Source of the DNA: Sporolactobacillus terrae DSM 11697
Lineage (GTDB): Bacteria > Bacillota > Bacilli > Bacillales > Sporolactobacillaceae
Length of the DNA stretch: 64,000 nt
Assembly: GCF_000648615.1 (NCBI RefSeq)
Contig: NZ_JFZC01000041.1
Span: 62,001 to 126,000 of the forward strand
Direction: 5' to 3'
Below the pieces are notes generated by a model that worked only from the letters and a program-made list of their open reading frames with translations, was not told the DNA's origin and did not search any database. Of the stretch, positions 14,677 through 24,246 are shown in pieces. The translations under genes and the position numbers were made by a program. The stretch's first letter is position 1. Every line of letters begins with the position of its first letter.

Positions 14677-15486
14677 ATGACAAAATCTTTGTATGCGATA
14701 GGCGGCGGGCAAATGGTCGAGGCGATCATTCGTGCGTCATTAAAGAATCAGGCAATTTCAGCGGATACAACACAGGTTGTAGATATTAGCTCGAATCGAG
14801 TGCGTTACTTAGAGGAAATCTATCACGTGACTGCCGACACAGAATTCCGACCGGAAGCTTTAGAAACTGCGGATGTTGTGCTATTGGGCGTTCGCCCGCA
14901 GGATGATTGGGCGGGAATTGCCAAGCAGATTGGTGCGAGCGGACTGAAGAAGCCGTTGATCTCGATCATTGCCGGTGTCACGATCGAGCAATTGGAGGAC
15001 GCGCTCGAAACGCCGGATTATCCACTTGTTCGTATTATTCCGAACACGCTCACGGATACAGGTTTCGGAGTTACTGGAGCCGCGCTGAACGCAGCAGCAA
15101 AGCAAGCGGACGTCGATGAATTTCTGAAGAGTTTCGGAAAAGTTGATTATATTCCCGAAGAACAAATTGATATCTATACCGGGTATGCGATTGCCGGACC
15201 AAATTATGTGTACAATTTCTATCTTGCACTGACCAATGCCGGTGTACTTGGCGGACTATCACGAAAACAAGCCAATCAAATTGCCCGTGAGAATCTTCAG
15301 GGCGCGGCGAAGATGCTGGAGATCACCGGCAAACATCCTTATGAATTGCTAGATATCAATAATTCGGCAGGTGGTGTAGGCATCACCGCGCAACATGAGC
15401 TGGATGCAAGCGACTTTGCGGCGGGTGTTCAGAATGCTGTACTCGCAGCGATCCGAAGAACAACCGAATTGGGGAAGGGAGAATAA
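14677..15486 (+). CDS. Pyrroline-5-carboxylate reductase-like protein
   Basis: A 269-residue ProC-family protein. The Rossmann motif is YAIGGGQMVEAI, followed by VVLLGVRPQD, VRIIPNT and a C-terminal dimerisation domain with AGPNYVYNFYLAL and NSAGGVGITAQHEL. ATG 14677 has GGGGGA upstream. Canonical ProC carries GxGxMG and a more conserved active-site region, so this is a divergent member that may reduce a different imine or ketone. It is first in an operon with a VOC protein, an amino acid ABC transporter, an SDR and a URO-D-like methyltransferase, so housekeeping proline synthesis is unlikely. Confidence 0.75.
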   Translation: MTKSLYAIGGGQMVEAIIRASLKNQAISADTTQVVDISSNRVRYLEEIYHVTADTEFRPEALETADVVLLGVRPQDDWAGIAKQIGASGLKKPLISIIAGVTIEQLEDALETPDYPLVRIIPNTLTDTGFGVTGAALNAAAKQADVDEFLKSFGKVDYIPEEQIDIYTGYAIAGPNYVYNFYLALTNAGVLGGLSRKQANQIARENLQGAAKMLEITGKHPYELLDINNSAGGVGITAQHELDASDFAAGVQNAVLAAIRRTTELGKGE

Positions 15487-15489
15487 TAA

Positions 15490-16260
15490 ATGGCTGTTTT
15501 AAACTGGGATCATACGATGATCAATGTTCAGGATGTCGATGAAGCAGTCCAATTTTTTGGCGAGCACGGCATTGTGTTCGCACGGGGCGGACGCCATGAA
15601 AAGTGGGGTACCGAAAATGCACTCGGGTATTTTGGTCTAAACTATATTGAACTGATTTCTGTTTATGATGAGGCGCGGGCAAAGGACTTTTCACGCTCAG
15701 ATGCTTCGGCAGTCTATGACGCGGTTCAAGATTATGAACAGAAACTGCAGCGCATCAACACGATTGCGCTCCGAACATCGGATATTGAGGCGACACACGC
15801 ACGCCTGAAGCAAGCCGGTGTTCCTGCCGGTGACATCGAAGTCGGCAAACGACTGAACGAGCAAGGGCACTTGATTACCTGGTCGATTTTCTTTATCGAT
15901 GGTACGATTGACGGTTTGCCTTATCCATTTTTCATTCAATGGCAAGGCAGCGATGAAACGCGCGCGCAAAAACTTACGGAGCAAGGGCTGATTGTCCAAC
16001 ATGCTGCCGGAGATTTGCTGGCGAGACAGGCGGTATTCCATGTACCCGATCCGCAAAAGGCAGCCGACGTCTGGGGACGGCTGCTGGAGGGCAATCCGGA
16101 AAAAACAGAGCGCGGATATCGTATACAGTTGCAGGATCGGCAATTGATTTTTGATCAAGGCGCGGAAAATCACATCGTTCAGCTCAATTTTGACGGTGCC
16201 GGTGATCCATTAAAACAACAAACACTTGTGTTTGACCAAATAAAACTTTCATTTAACTAA
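15490..16260 (+). CDS. VOC-superfamily (glyoxalase_3-like) protein
   Basis: A 256-residue protein with the opening LNWDHTMINVQDVDEAVQFF, the GTENALGYFGLNYIELISV segment and a second beta-alpha-beta module, matching glyoxalase-like domain proteins (Glyoxalase_3 type). H8 and E56 (in NYIEL) are plausible metal ligands. It starts 3 nt after the ProC-like stop with GGGAG as SD and is clearly co-transcribed. Members are metal-dependent lyases, isomerases or hydrolases; the substrate is probably the compound brought in by the ABC transporter downstream. Confidence 0.75.
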   Translation: MAVLNWDHTMINVQDVDEAVQFFGEHGIVFARGGRHEKWGTENALGYFGLNYIELISVYDEARAKDFSRSDASAVYDAVQDYEQKLQRINTIALRTSDIEATHARLKQAGVPAGDIEVGKRLNEQGHLITWSIFFIDGTIDGLPYPFFIQWQGSDETRAQKLTEQGLIVQHAAGDLLARQAVFHVPDPQKAADVWGRLLEGNPEKTERGYRIQLQDRQLIFDQGAENHIVQLNFDGAGDPLKQQTLVFDQIKLSFN

Positions 16261-16273
16261 AGGGGAGAGCAAC

Positions 16274-17155
16274 ATGAAAAAGTTGGACAAGATCATCATC
16301 GGTGTCATCGCAGCAGTTGTCATTGTCGCTGCAGGTATTTATTTTCTAGGCGGTCTCGGGTCGAATAAATCGGCAACTTCCGATAAAGCAAGTTCCGACA
16401 AGCCAAAAGTGATTAAAGTGGCCTACGCTACGACCAATTTCCCGATTACCTATCAAAACAGCAAGAAGCAAGGGGACGGATATGACGTTGCCATCATGCG
16501 TGAAATTGATAAACAACTGCCTCAATATAAATTCGACTATGTCGGTACAAGTGATGATGACGTTTTAATCGGTGTGAAGAGCGGCAAGTATCAAGTCGGT
16601 GTTAAGAATATTTTCTATACGGCAGATCGCGCGAAGACCTATCTCTTTCCAAAGAACTATTTCGGTGTGAGTGATTCCGGCTTTGTTGTTCGTACAAAAG
16701 ATAAGGATAAATTCGGCGGCTTGGCGAAGCTGGCTAAGAATAAGGGTAAACTCGTTCCCATTGCGCCGCAAAATGGACAATATGGGGTCATCGCTGAATA
16801 CAACAAGAATAATGATCCTAAGATTGACTTAGGGAGTGCAGACACATTCGTTGTTTCCGATGCCTTGAAATGGGTCAATGAAGGTCGTTACGACGCATTC
16901 TTCGCGATCCGTCCAATGTTTGAAGCCAATGTTGAAAAGAAAAACGGAGCCAATGCAGACTTGAAGGGCAAGTTGAGCTATGTGACGTTAGGCGGCATCA
17001 AGACCTACCCGCTGTTTAATAAGGATCAAAAGGAATTTGCGGCAGCCTACGATAAGGTGATCAAGAAAATTATTGATTCCGGCAAGGCATCCGAACTCTC
17101 AGAGAAATACTTTGGTCAGGATAACTTTAAATTACTCGATCAACCGTTCAAGTAA
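16274..17155 (+). CDS. Amino acid ABC transporter, substrate-binding protein
   Basis: A 293-residue SBP of the polar amino acid family (SBP_bac_3): VAYATTNFPITYQN, GYDVAIMREIDKQL, GVKSGKYQVGVKNIFYTADRAKTYLFP. The N-terminus is a membrane anchor (IIIGVIAAVVIVAAGIYFL) with no lipobox Cys, so it is probably held by an uncleaved signal-anchor rather than lipid. It is followed by two permeases and an ATPase. The two-permease layout and the ATPase subfamily resemble the Bacillus TcyJKLMN/YxeMNO sulfur amino acid importers. Confidence 0.85.
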   Translation: MKKLDKIIIGVIAAVVIVAAGIYFLGGLGSNKSATSDKASSDKPKVIKVAYATTNFPITYQNSKKQGDGYDVAIMREIDKQLPQYKFDYVGTSDDDVLIGVKSGKYQVGVKNIFYTADRAKTYLFPKNYFGVSDSGFVVRTKDKDKFGGLAKLAKNKGKLVPIAPQNGQYGVIAEYNKNNDPKIDLGSADTFVVSDALKWVNEGRYDAFFAIRPMFEANVEKKNGANADLKGKLSYVTLGGIKTYPLFNKDQKEFAAAYDKVIKKIIDSGKASELSEKYFGQDNFKLLDQPFK

Positions 17156-17177
17156 TCGAAAAGTTGAGGTTATGTAA

Positions 17178-17876
17178 ATGGAGAATATCAAATTAATCAT
17201 TAATTTTTTAGGTCAGTTGCTGCCGGCCATTAACATTACCTTAATCGTCTCGGTATCATCCATCATTTTGGGCAGTCTGCTCGGCCTGCTGCTTGCTGCA
17301 GCGCGATTAAGCGAATCGGTTGTCCTGCGGGTGCTTGCTAGTGTATATGTGAGTGTGGTTCGGGCAACACCGGCGATCATCATGATTTTCGTGGTGTATT
17401 ACGGCATGCCGATGTTGTTTAATGACTGGTTCCATACGAATATTGACGGTTGGAACCGTATGTACTTTGTCATTATTGCATTAACCGTTCTGTTTTCCGC
17501 TCCGGTATCGGAGATTATGCGTTCGGCGTATGAATCGATTGCAAAAGGACAGATGGAGGCCGGACTGATGGTCGGCATGACGCCGTTCCAAACCCTTTAT
17601 CGAATCATTTTACCGCAAGCGTTTGTTGTGGCACTGCCTAACTTTGCCAATTCAGTCATCAATCTTCTAAAAGAAGGTGCCTTGACGTTTACCATCGGGG
17701 TTGTCGACATGGTCGCCAAAGCGCAAATGATCGTTGCCAATAACTCAGGCGGCTATGCTTGGCAGACGTATTGTGCTTTAGCCTTGATTTACTGGGTGAT
17801 TTCGCTGGCGATTGACAAAGGCGTGTCTCAGGTTGAAAAATCTTATCAAGCAAAACGAAAAACGATTGCCGTTTAA
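17178..17876 (+). CDS. Amino acid ABC transporter permease 1
   Basis: A 232-residue HisM-type permease with about five membrane helices. The cytoplasmic EAA loop reads KGQMEAGLMVGMTPFQTLYRIILPQA. It starts 23 nt after the binding protein. It pairs with the next gene to make a heterodimeric channel. Two different permeases in one operon fit the cystine/S-substituted cysteine importer group better than the homodimeric type. Confidence 0.88.
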   Translation: MENIKLIINFLGQLLPAINITLIVSVSSIILGSLLGLLLAAARLSESVVLRVLASVYVSVVRATPAIIMIFVVYYGMPMLFNDWFHTNIDGWNRMYFVIIALTVLFSAPVSEIMRSAYESIAKGQMEAGLMVGMTPFQTLYRIILPQAFVVALPNFANSVINLLKEGALTFTIGVVDMVAKAQMIVANNSGGYAWQTYCALALIYWVISLAIDKGVSQVEKSYQAKRKTIAV

Positions 17877-17890
17877 AGGGGGGCGCTTCA

Positions 17891-18649
17891 ATGTCATTAA
17901 ATACAGACTTCATGGTAAAAGTAGCCCAAACGGCCATTCAAGGGGTTCCCGTTACCCTGCAGATTGTCTTGGTTGCATTAGTGATCGCATTCCCGATTGG
18001 CATTCTCTTTGCTTTAATCCGAATTTATCGGGTCAAAGGCTTGCAACGCTTGGTGCAATTCTATGTCTCTCTGGTTCGAGGGACGCCGATCATTGCTCAG
18101 ATTCTGATTGTATACAGTGCATTTCCGAGCCTGTTAAATATGATCATTGGCAGGGCAGCATTCGCCATAAATCCGATTTATTACGCGTACATCGTCTTTA
18201 CGTTGAACGCGATTGCGACCTTGACGGAAGTCTTCCGTTCCGCACTGCAGACGGTTGACAAAGGGCAGATGGAGGCGGGTCTGATGGTCGGCATGCAGCC
18301 GCGGCAAACGTTTTGGCGGATCATTCTGCCTCAGGCATTGATTTCAGCACTGCCCAATATCGCCAACACAACGTTATATCTGATTAAGAATTCATCGCTT
18401 GCTTTTATCATGTCGGTTAAAGACATTACTGCGATTGCCAAAACGGAGGCCGCGTTCAACTATAATTTTCTGGAGGCCTATCTGGTGGTTTGGGTGTACT
18501 ATCTGATCATCTGTTATGCTGCAGAAGTGGTCTTCTACTTGCTTGAACGCTATTTCAGCAAGTATCGCAGACCTATAAAGAAGACGAGCGGTTTCAATTG
18601 GCTTCCTTTTGGTATTAAGCAGCCGAAACTAGAGCGAAAACAGAGCTAG
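17891..18649 (+). CDS. Amino acid ABC transporter permease 2
   Basis: A 252-residue permease with the EAA loop KGQMEAGLMVGMQPRQTFWRIILPQA, nearly the same as its partner. It begins 15 nt downstream of permease 1 with AAGGGGGG as SD. The C-terminus carries a short basic cytoplasmic tail. It forms the second half of the translocation channel. Confidence 0.88.
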   Translation: MSLNTDFMVKVAQTAIQGVPVTLQIVLVALVIAFPIGILFALIRIYRVKGLQRLVQFYVSLVRGTPIIAQILIVYSAFPSLLNMIIGRAAFAINPIYYAYIVFTLNAIATLTEVFRSALQTVDKGQMEAGLMVGMQPRQTFWRIILPQALISALPNIANTTLYLIKNSSLAFIMSVKDITAIAKTEAAFNYNFLEAYLVVWVYYLIICYAAEVVFYLLERYFSKYRRPIKKTSGFNWLPFGIKQPKLERKQS

Positions 18650-18670
18650 CAGAAAGCGGGAGGATCAATC

Positions 18671-19411
18671 ATGCTCACGATTGAAGGCTTAAAGAAAAGC
18701 TATGCAGGAAATGACATTCTCAAGGGGATCAGTATCGATGTGAATAAAGGTGATGTCATTTCAATCATTGGGCCCAGCGGCTCCGGAAAGACGACCCTTT
18801 TGCGGACGATGACCACGCTGGAAGAGGCCGATGGCGGACATCTTACGTTTGCCGGCGTTGATAAAGACTTTGAGAAGCTGACAGGAAAAGAAGTCAACAC
18901 GATTCGACGCAATGTTGGCTTTGTCTTTCAAAACTATAACCTTTTTAACAATAAAACGGCCTTGCAGAACATTACGGAAGGCTTAATCGTTGCACGCAAA
19001 GTGAAGAAAAGCGAAGCGGAGAAAATTGCGTTGAAAGCATTGGAGCGTGTTGGCCTGACAGACCGCAAAAACCACTATCCGTCACAGCTTTCCGGCGGGC
19101 AGCAGCAGCGTGTCGGCATTGCTCGGGCGATTGCGCTGAATCCGGAAGTTATTTTCTTTGATGAGCCGACCTCAGCCTTGGACCCGGAACTTGTCGGGGA
19201 AGTGCTGAAAGTCATGCAGGACTTGGCAAGTTCAGGGACAACCATGGTGGTCGTCACACACCAGATGAGTTTTGCCCGTGATGTTTCCAATCGCGTGATT
19301 TTTATGGCGGATGGGCACATCGTCGAACAAGGGGCACCAAAAGCTATTTTTGAAAAACCTTCTGAGCAGCGAACGAAGAAATTCTTGACGGACATCTTAG
19401 CAAACGTGTGA
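18671..19411 (+). CDS. Amino acid ABC transporter ATPase
   Basis: A 246-residue ATPase: Walker [11 protein letters not shown]-loop [21 protein letters not shown], signature LSGGQQQR, Walker [15 protein letters not shown], and the switch His (VVTHQM). The NLFxNKTALxNxTEGLIV stretch is characteristic of the TcyN/YxeO-like subfamily serving sulfur amino acids; the decayed ATPase at 27081-27292 shares it. It powers the two permeases upstream. Confidence 0.9.
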   Translation: MLTIEGLKKSYAGNDILKGISIDVNKGDVISIIGPSGSGKTTLLRTMTTLEEADGGHLTFAGVDKDFEKLTGKEVNTIRRNVGFVFQNYNLFNNKTALQNITEGLIVARKVKKSEAEKIALKALERVGLTDRKNHYPSQLSGGQQQRVGIARAIALNPEVIFFDEPTSALDPELVGEVLKVMQDLASSGTTMVVVTHQMSFARDVSNRVIFMADGHIVEQGAPKAIFEKPSEQRTKKFLTDILANV

Positions 19412-19476
19412 AGAAGAACCATCTGTAGGTGAAGCAGAATTTTTCAAAACGTATGATTGAAGGAGACCGAGGCGGC

Positions 19477-20220
19477 ATGGCACACGACGAGAAACATGTA
19501 ATTGTTACAGGAGCAAGCAGCGGCATTGGACGCGCGACTGCGGTTGCCCTAGCTGAGCAGGGGTACAGCGTGCATTTGATTGGCCGAAATGCAGAACGTC
19601 TTGCAAACGTACAGACTGAGACACGCCGTGAAGGCGTGCGGAGCACAACGTATCAATTGGAATTGACGGATAAGACCGCGGTTCAACAGGTATTTGATGA
19701 AATCTACGCAACAACCGGACGTATTGACGGGTTAGTGAACGCGGCAGGCATTTTCTACACGACGAACGTTTTAGACTATGAGGACCCGTCATGGAAGGAA
19801 ATCATGGATGTCAACTTCTATGGGACGCTGTATCCGAGTCTGGCACTGCTTCCGAAACTGATCGCTCAAGGATTCGGCAGCATTGTGAACGTGACGTCTG
19901 TCGATGCTTTTGACGGAATCTCGAATTACGATGCGTATGCCGCGTCAAAGGGTGCGGTAACCAGCTTGACAAAGACATTGGCGCTGGAGGGTGCAGCGAA
20001 AAATGTGCGTGTGAATGCGGTTGTTCCCGGAATTACCGATACGGAAATGACGCACGAACGGCTTCTGGAAAACATTGAGAAGTATCGCAAAAAAGTGCCG
20101 ATGCAGCGTGCGGCTCAAGCGTCTGAAGTTGCAAAGCCGATTGCTTTTCTGATTTCTGATGATTCAAGTTACATCACCGGTCAGAGCCTCCATGTCAATG
20201 GCGGCTGGCGTCTCGCATAA
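19477..20220 (+). CDS. Short-chain dehydrogenase/reductase
   Basis: A 247-residue classical SDR: TGASSGIG, NAAG, catalytic Ser (NVTSVD), YAASK and the PGITDTEM loop, ending in HVNGGW. ATG 19477 is chosen because GAAGGAGA lies 10 nt upstream; an upstream GTG frame adds 16 unsupported residues. It sits between the ABC ATPase and the URO-D-like gene in one operon, so it likely oxidises or reduces an intermediate of the same pathway. Confidence 0.85.
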   Translation: MAHDEKHVIVTGASSGIGRATAVALAEQGYSVHLIGRNAERLANVQTETRREGVRSTTYQLELTDKTAVQQVFDEIYATTGRIDGLVNAAGIFYTTNVLDYEDPSWKEIMDVNFYGTLYPSLALLPKLIAQGFGSIVNVTSVDAFDGISNYDAYAASKGAVTSLTKTLALEGAAKNVRVNAVVPGITDTEMTHERLLENIEKYRKKVPMQRAAQASEVAKPIAFLISDDSSYITGQSLHVNGGWRLA

Positions 20221-20244
20221 GGCAAAATACAGGGAGTGACGGTT

Positions 20245-21264
20245 GTGGCAGAAAACAAACATCAGATTTTACTCGATACGCTGGATAATAAGCCGACAGA
20301 CCAAGTGTTGGCCGGATTTTGGCATCACTATCTGTCGGATGAAAAAAAGCAAGTGCTTGGCTACCGTGATCAGGCGGTGATCGATGATATTGTTGCACGG
20401 CAACAACATTTCTATGATCGCTATCAGCCTGATTTTACAAAGATTATGAGTGACGGATTCTTCCTGCATCCCAGCGTGATTGACAACACGTTTGAAACGC
20501 CGGAAGACTTGAAGAAGATTCAGCGCATTGATGCGAATGATCCGTGGATCACGCGTCAAGTGGCGGCAATTAAAGCAATTGTTGACCATTACAAGGGTGA
20601 AATCGGCAGCTTTTACAATATTTTTTCGCCATGGTATCAGTTACGCCTGCGTTTTGAGATCCTTGAACAGGATCCTAAGAAGATATACCGCTTTTTAAGA
20701 GAAGCTCCTCAAGCGATTGCCGATGCCTTTGACATTCTTGCCGATGATCTAATTTTCTTAAGTACCAAGTTGATTCAACAGTCGGGAATTGACGGCATCT
20801 ATCTATGCGTACAGCAGCCGCAGGACTCCGTCATTAGTACGAAAACATGGCAGCAGTTCGTGCAGCCCAGCGAGGTGAAACTGCTGGGCGCAGTTCAAGA
20901 GGTTCACGATTACAACATGATTCATATCTGCGGCTTTGAAGGCAAGCGGAATCGCCTTGGCGATTACAAGAACTATCCGGTTAAAGCATTCCACTGGGCC
21001 TCTTATGTCGAAGAAGTTTCCTTAAACGAAGGCAAGAAACTATTTGGTGACCGCGCGGTGATGGGCGGCTTTGAAAATACAGAGAACGGTGTCTTCTATA
21101 AGGGAAGCAAAGAAGAAATTCAGGCGGAGACAAAGCGTCTGCTCGAAGAAAATGGGCGCCAAGGCATTCTGATCAGCGGCGATTGCAGCATCCCGTTTGA
21201 CACCGACGACGCGCATGCTGCGTGGGTTTCTGAAGCGGCGAACGGGTTGAATGTCGGCGATTGA
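20245..21264 (+). CDS. URO-D/MtaA-family zinc methyltransferase-like protein
   Basis: A 339-residue protein of the uroporphyrinogen decarboxylase superfamily. It keeps the zinc site of the methyltransferase branch: His227-x-Cys229 (MIHICGFEG) and Cys314 (SGDCSIPF), the H-x-C...C pattern of MtaA/MtbA and methionine synthase-like enzymes that activate a thiol. Residues typical of heme-pathway HemE are not evident. No corrinoid protein is encoded nearby. GTG 20245 has GGGAGTGA 5 nt upstream; GTG 20236 is the alternative. As last gene of the Met/Cys-leader operon it may transfer a methyl group to or from a sulfur compound. Confidence 0.7.
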   Translation: MAENKHQILLDTLDNKPTDQVLAGFWHHYLSDEKKQVLGYRDQAVIDDIVARQQHFYDRYQPDFTKIMSDGFFLHPSVIDNTFETPEDLKKIQRIDANDPWITRQVAAIKAIVDHYKGEIGSFYNIFSPWYQLRLRFEILEQDPKKIYRFLREAPQAIADAFDILADDLIFLSTKLIQQSGIDGIYLCVQQPQDSVISTKTWQQFVQPSEVKLLGAVQEVHDYNMIHICGFEGKRNRLGDYKNYPVKAFHWASYVEEVSLNEGKKLFGDRAVMGGFENTENGVFYKGSKEEIQAETKRLLEENGRQGILISGDCSIPFDTDDAHAAWVSEAANGLNVGD

Positions 21265-21290
21265 TTTGAAAACAAGTTCAAAGAAGAGTA

Positions 21291-21329
21291 AAATCGCGAT
21301 CCCGAGTTCGGGGGTCGCGATTTGTGTTT
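21291..21329. terminator. Bidirectional terminator
   Basis: AAATCGCGATCCC (21291-21303) pairs with GGGGTCGCGATTT (21311-21323, one bulge). T-rich on the plus side and TTTT on the minus side; it separates the operon from convergent hcp. Confidence 0.8.
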
Positions 21330-21340
21330 GAGCGATTCAA

Positions 21341-22978
21341 TTAGCCGAAGAACATGTTCAAATCCTCTTGAACGGTGCCTATGCCTGTGACACCGAATTG
21401 TTCGGTCAACAATGCGGCGACGGTAGGTGAGAGGAATGCCGGCAGGGTCGGTCCAAGATGAATGTCCTTAATGCCGAGATGCAACAAGGCTAAGAGTACA
21501 ATAACCGCTTTTTGCTCATACCATGCAAGGTTAAAAATGATTGGCAGGTCATTGATATCGCTTAACTGGAAGATCTGCTTCAACTTAAGGGCAATCAACG
21601 CTAAAGAATAGGAGTCATTGCATTGCCCGGCATCAAGCACGCGCGGGATGCCATCGATCGCGCCTAGATTGAGTTTATTGTATTTGTACTTCGCACATCC
21701 AGCCGTTAAAATAACGGTATCTTTAGGGAGCGATTTGGCAAAGTCGGTATAGTAGTTTCTTGATTTAGCGCGCCCGTCGCATCCGGCCATGACAATGAAC
21801 TTTTTAATGTGGCCCGATTTGACCGCAGTGACGATCTTATCTGCCAGTGCAAAGACCTGCTCATGCGCAAAGCCGCCGACAATTTTTCCAGTTTCAAGCT
21901 CAGTAGGCGGCGGACATTTTTTGGCGTGGGCAATGAGTTTGGAGAAATCTTTTTGTTCACCAATTTTGCCAGAGAGGTGCGTGCATCCTGGAAAACCTGC
22001 GGCACCGGTTGTGTATATACGATCTTTATAGCTGGCTTTTGGTGGAACGATACAATTTGTTGTCATAAGAATCGGACCATTAAAACGCTCAAACTCTTCT
22101 TTTTGCTTCCACCATGCATTTCCATAGTTTCCAACGAAATTCGGGTACTTCTTAAATGCGGGGTAATAATGCGCAGGGAGCATTTCCGAATGTGTGTAGA
22201 CATCGACACCGGTTCCTTGCGTCTGCTGAAGCAGTAGCTCAAGATCACGCAGGTCATGGCCTGAAATTAGAATTCCCGGACGATCTCTGACGCCAAGATT
22301 GACTTCGGTTATTTCTGGATTTCCGTACGCATTTGTATTAGCCTGATCCAGCAAGGCCATGCCCTTCAAACCGTAGCGTCCGGTTTCGAGTGTCAGACTT
22401 GTGAGTTCTTTGGTGCCCAACGTATCGTCCAAGGTTGCTGCCAAGGCATGTTGAAGAAATTCATGAATTTCCTCGCTGTCTTTGAGCAGGACATTGGCGT
22501 GTTTCATATAGGCGGAGAGGCCTTTCAAACCATAAGTAATGAGTTCGCGTAAACTGCGAACATCTTCGTTTTCCGTAGAGAGGACGCCTAGATGTGCCTT
22601 TTTAAGAGCAAGACCTCTGTAATCGGAAGATGTCCAAAGTGCTGCATCCGGAAGATTCTTCTTATCGGTTAATGCATCAATCAGTCTGTTTTTTACTGTA
22701 AGCGTTGCTTTGACTAGGGAGCGGATGGCTTGTTCATCGAAGTTCGCGTTTGTAATCGTGGTGAAGAGATTTTCTGTGACCAAATGGTTGATGTCGGCGG
22801 AGATTTTCTTGCCTTCATCACGCAGACGCATGGTCACAGCGGAAAGCCCTTTCGTGACGTATACGAGCAAATCTTGCGCAGCAGCGACTTCAGGCTTTTT
22901 CCCACAGACGCCGACTAATGTACAGCCTCTACCCCTTGCTGTTTCCTGACATTGGTAGCAAAACATTCTCTTTTCCAT
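21341..22978 (-). CDS. hcp: Hydroxylamine reductase / hybrid-cluster protein
   Basis: A 545-residue Hcp. The N-terminal cluster motif [13 protein letters not shown]...C gives Cys7, Cys10, Cys19 and Cys25 (C-X2-C-X8-C-X5-C). Later hybrid-cluster ligands are seen in [14 protein letters not shown] and GCAKYK/GQCNDSY. It reduces NO or hydroxylamine and is used under anaerobic or nitrosative conditions. ATG 22978 has GGAGG upstream. The promoter carries an FNR-like site centred 41.5 bp from the predicted start. No hcr reductase gene is adjacent. Confidence 0.95.
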   Translation of the reverse strand: MEKRMFCYQCQETARGRGCTLVGVCGKKPEVAAAQDLLVYVTKGLSAVTMRLRDEGKKISADINHLVTENLFTTITNANFDEQAIRSLVKATLTVKNRLIDALTDKKNLPDAALWTSSDYRGLALKKAHLGVLSTENEDVRSLRELITYGLKGLSAYMKHANVLLKDSEEIHEFLQHALAATLDDTLGTKELTSLTLETGRYGLKGMALLDQANTNAYGNPEITEVNLGVRDRPGILISGHDLRDLELLLQQTQGTGVDVYTHSEMLPAHYYPAFKKYPNFVGNYGNAWWKQKEEFERFNGPILMTTNCIVPPKASYKDRIYTTGAAGFPGCTHLSGKIGEQKDFSKLIAHAKKCPPPTELETGKIVGGFAHEQVFALADKIVTAVKSGHIKKFIVMAGCDGRAKSRNYYTDFAKSLPKDTVILTAGCAKYKYNKLNLGAIDGIPRVLDAGQCNDSYSLALIALKLKQIFQLSDINDLPIIFNLAWYEQKAVIVLLALLHLGIKDIHLGPTLPAFLSPTVAALLTEQFGVTGIGTVQEDLNMFFG

Positions 22979-23062
22979 GTTTCATTCCTCCAGATCAAGA
23001 TTTTTTTGATTTACTTTGCGCAAACGATTGGCTAAGACGTGTTTGAACTTCAATTTCCTTCA

Positions 23063-23104
23063 ATCATAGTCATGAGGTGAATCAAATGCCATGATCTGGA
23101 TCAA
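23063..23104 (-). promoter_or_regulatory. hcp promoter with FNR-type site
   Basis: On the minus strand TTGAT-CCAG-ATCAT (23091-23104) matches the FNR consensus TTGAT-N4-ATCAA at nine of ten positions. A TATGAT -10 (23063-23068) places the start near 23056, so the site is centred at about -41.5, the classic activator position. Confidence 0.7.
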
Positions 23105-23363
23105 GTGTTTCGAAGAATTGTTTTGCAGGTGAGACATTCTTGAAGCGGCGTATTAAAGGAACAGAACAACGCATGTTTTTAATCGAGCCTTGCCGGGTAT
23201 AAATAAATAGGTATGTCCTTCATCCCGTGCTCCTGAATTTGAACGGGAAGACTTGGGAAAGATAAAAGCGTTTGACCCATGAGAAATATAGGGTAAGCTA
23301 TATGAATGTACGTTCCTGTTTCCTGGTACATAGAAAATCTAAAAAAAGGCAGAGGTGTAGGCG

Positions 23364-23786
23364 ATGAGTGGCGTTCATCCTTATTTGCGAATGAATGGCA
23401 ATGGGCAAGAGGCCGTTAAGTTTTATGAAGAGGCATTGCGCGCAGAGGTTGTTGGCGTCCAGACATTTGGTGAAATGCCGTCCAACCCGGAATTTCCGCT
23501 CCCTGAAGAAGCGAAGCATCGGGTCATGCATGCGATGCTAAAAGTCGGTGCTACCGTTCTTATGCTGTCGGACACGTTCCCGGGTGATGCTTATCAGCTG
23601 GGAAACCAAGTTGATGTAGCACTTATTCTCGATGAAGTCAGCCAATCAAAGGCTGCATTCGAGAAACTTCAAGTAGGCGGCGATGTGCTCATGCCACTTC
23701 AAGAAACGCCTTGGAGTCCTTCCTACGGACAAGTAAAAGATAAGTTTGGCGTTACATGGCAGATTTCAACAGAAGTTAAGCGTTGA
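23364..23786 (+). CDS. PhnB-like VOC family protein
   Basis: A 140-residue single-module VOC protein: HPYLRMNGNGQEAVKFYEEAL at the N-terminus, a central GATVLMLSD strand, and PWSPSYGQVKDKFGVTWQI at the C-terminus. These are the marks of PhnB/3-demethylubiquinone methyltransferase-like glyoxalase-fold proteins. SD AGAGGTG precedes the ATG. It is transcribed alone, with a strong terminator at 23850. Biochemical role is unknown for most members. Confidence 0.85.
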   Translation: MSGVHPYLRMNGNGQEAVKFYEEALRAEVVGVQTFGEMPSNPEFPLPEEAKHRVMHAMLKVGATVLMLSDTFPGDAYQLGNQVDVALILDEVSQSKAAFEKLQVGGDVLMPLQETPWSPSYGQVKDKFGVTWQISTEVKR

Positions 23787-23849
23787 ATTGCGTCGACTTG
23801 GCGCACGGAAAGCTTTACAGAGCGTCAAAGGCAGCTTTGACTAATTAGG

Positions 23850-23880
23850 CACCCCAGCAGTTTTAAATGCTGGGGTGTTT
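23850..23880 (+). terminator. Intrinsic terminator
   Basis: CACCCCAGCA (23850-23859) pairs perfectly with TGCTGGGGTG (23868-23877), followed by TTT. Confidence 0.8.
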
Positions 23881-23978
23881 GTGCATGTGTGCTCGGATTG
23901 TACACAGGAGGTTGAAAACAGAATTGAGCAACTTGCGTGTGAAAAAAGGCAAAACAAAAAGGTACATGAACGGCTGGT

Positions 23979-24242
23979 ATGTCTGAATTGGATGCCAGAA
24001 GTCCTGCTGACTTTGAAAATGACGTCGAAGCGATTTTTCGCGAAAAGGATGCCGATGATGAATTCCTGTATTGGTTCTCGATTCAAAGCGAAGGCGGAGC
24101 GATGGTCGAAGAATTGAATCACGAAATCGACTGCGTTCATCTAAACTATTGGTACGAATGTATCATTGAATCCGTTCATGTACCAACGCTGGCACCGCAG
24201 GTTGAGATGATCCCCAAGCGAATACGGCGGTTGACGAGCTAA
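23979..24242 (+). CDS. Hypothetical acidic protein (87 aa)
   Basis: ATG 23979 to TAG-region stop at 24242 encodes an acidic N-terminal half (SPADFENDVEAIFREKDADDE) and a mixed C-terminal half without membrane segments. No family is recognised. The SD is weak (AAGGTAC about 18 nt upstream). It overlaps no recognisable gene and converges with the DUF5316 gene with only a 4-nt gap. It may be a real orphan or a gene truncated at its 5' end. Confidence 0.4.
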   Translation: MSELDARSPADFENDVEAIFREKDADDEFLYWFSIQSEGGAMVEELNHEIDCVHLNYWYECIIESVHVPTLAPQVEMIPKRIRRLTS

Positions 24243-24246
24243 AGGA

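Noticed and set aside
23841-24140. 99-residue minus-strand ORF
   Set aside because: It runs through the terminator at 23850 and has no SD; codon pattern favours the opposite strand.
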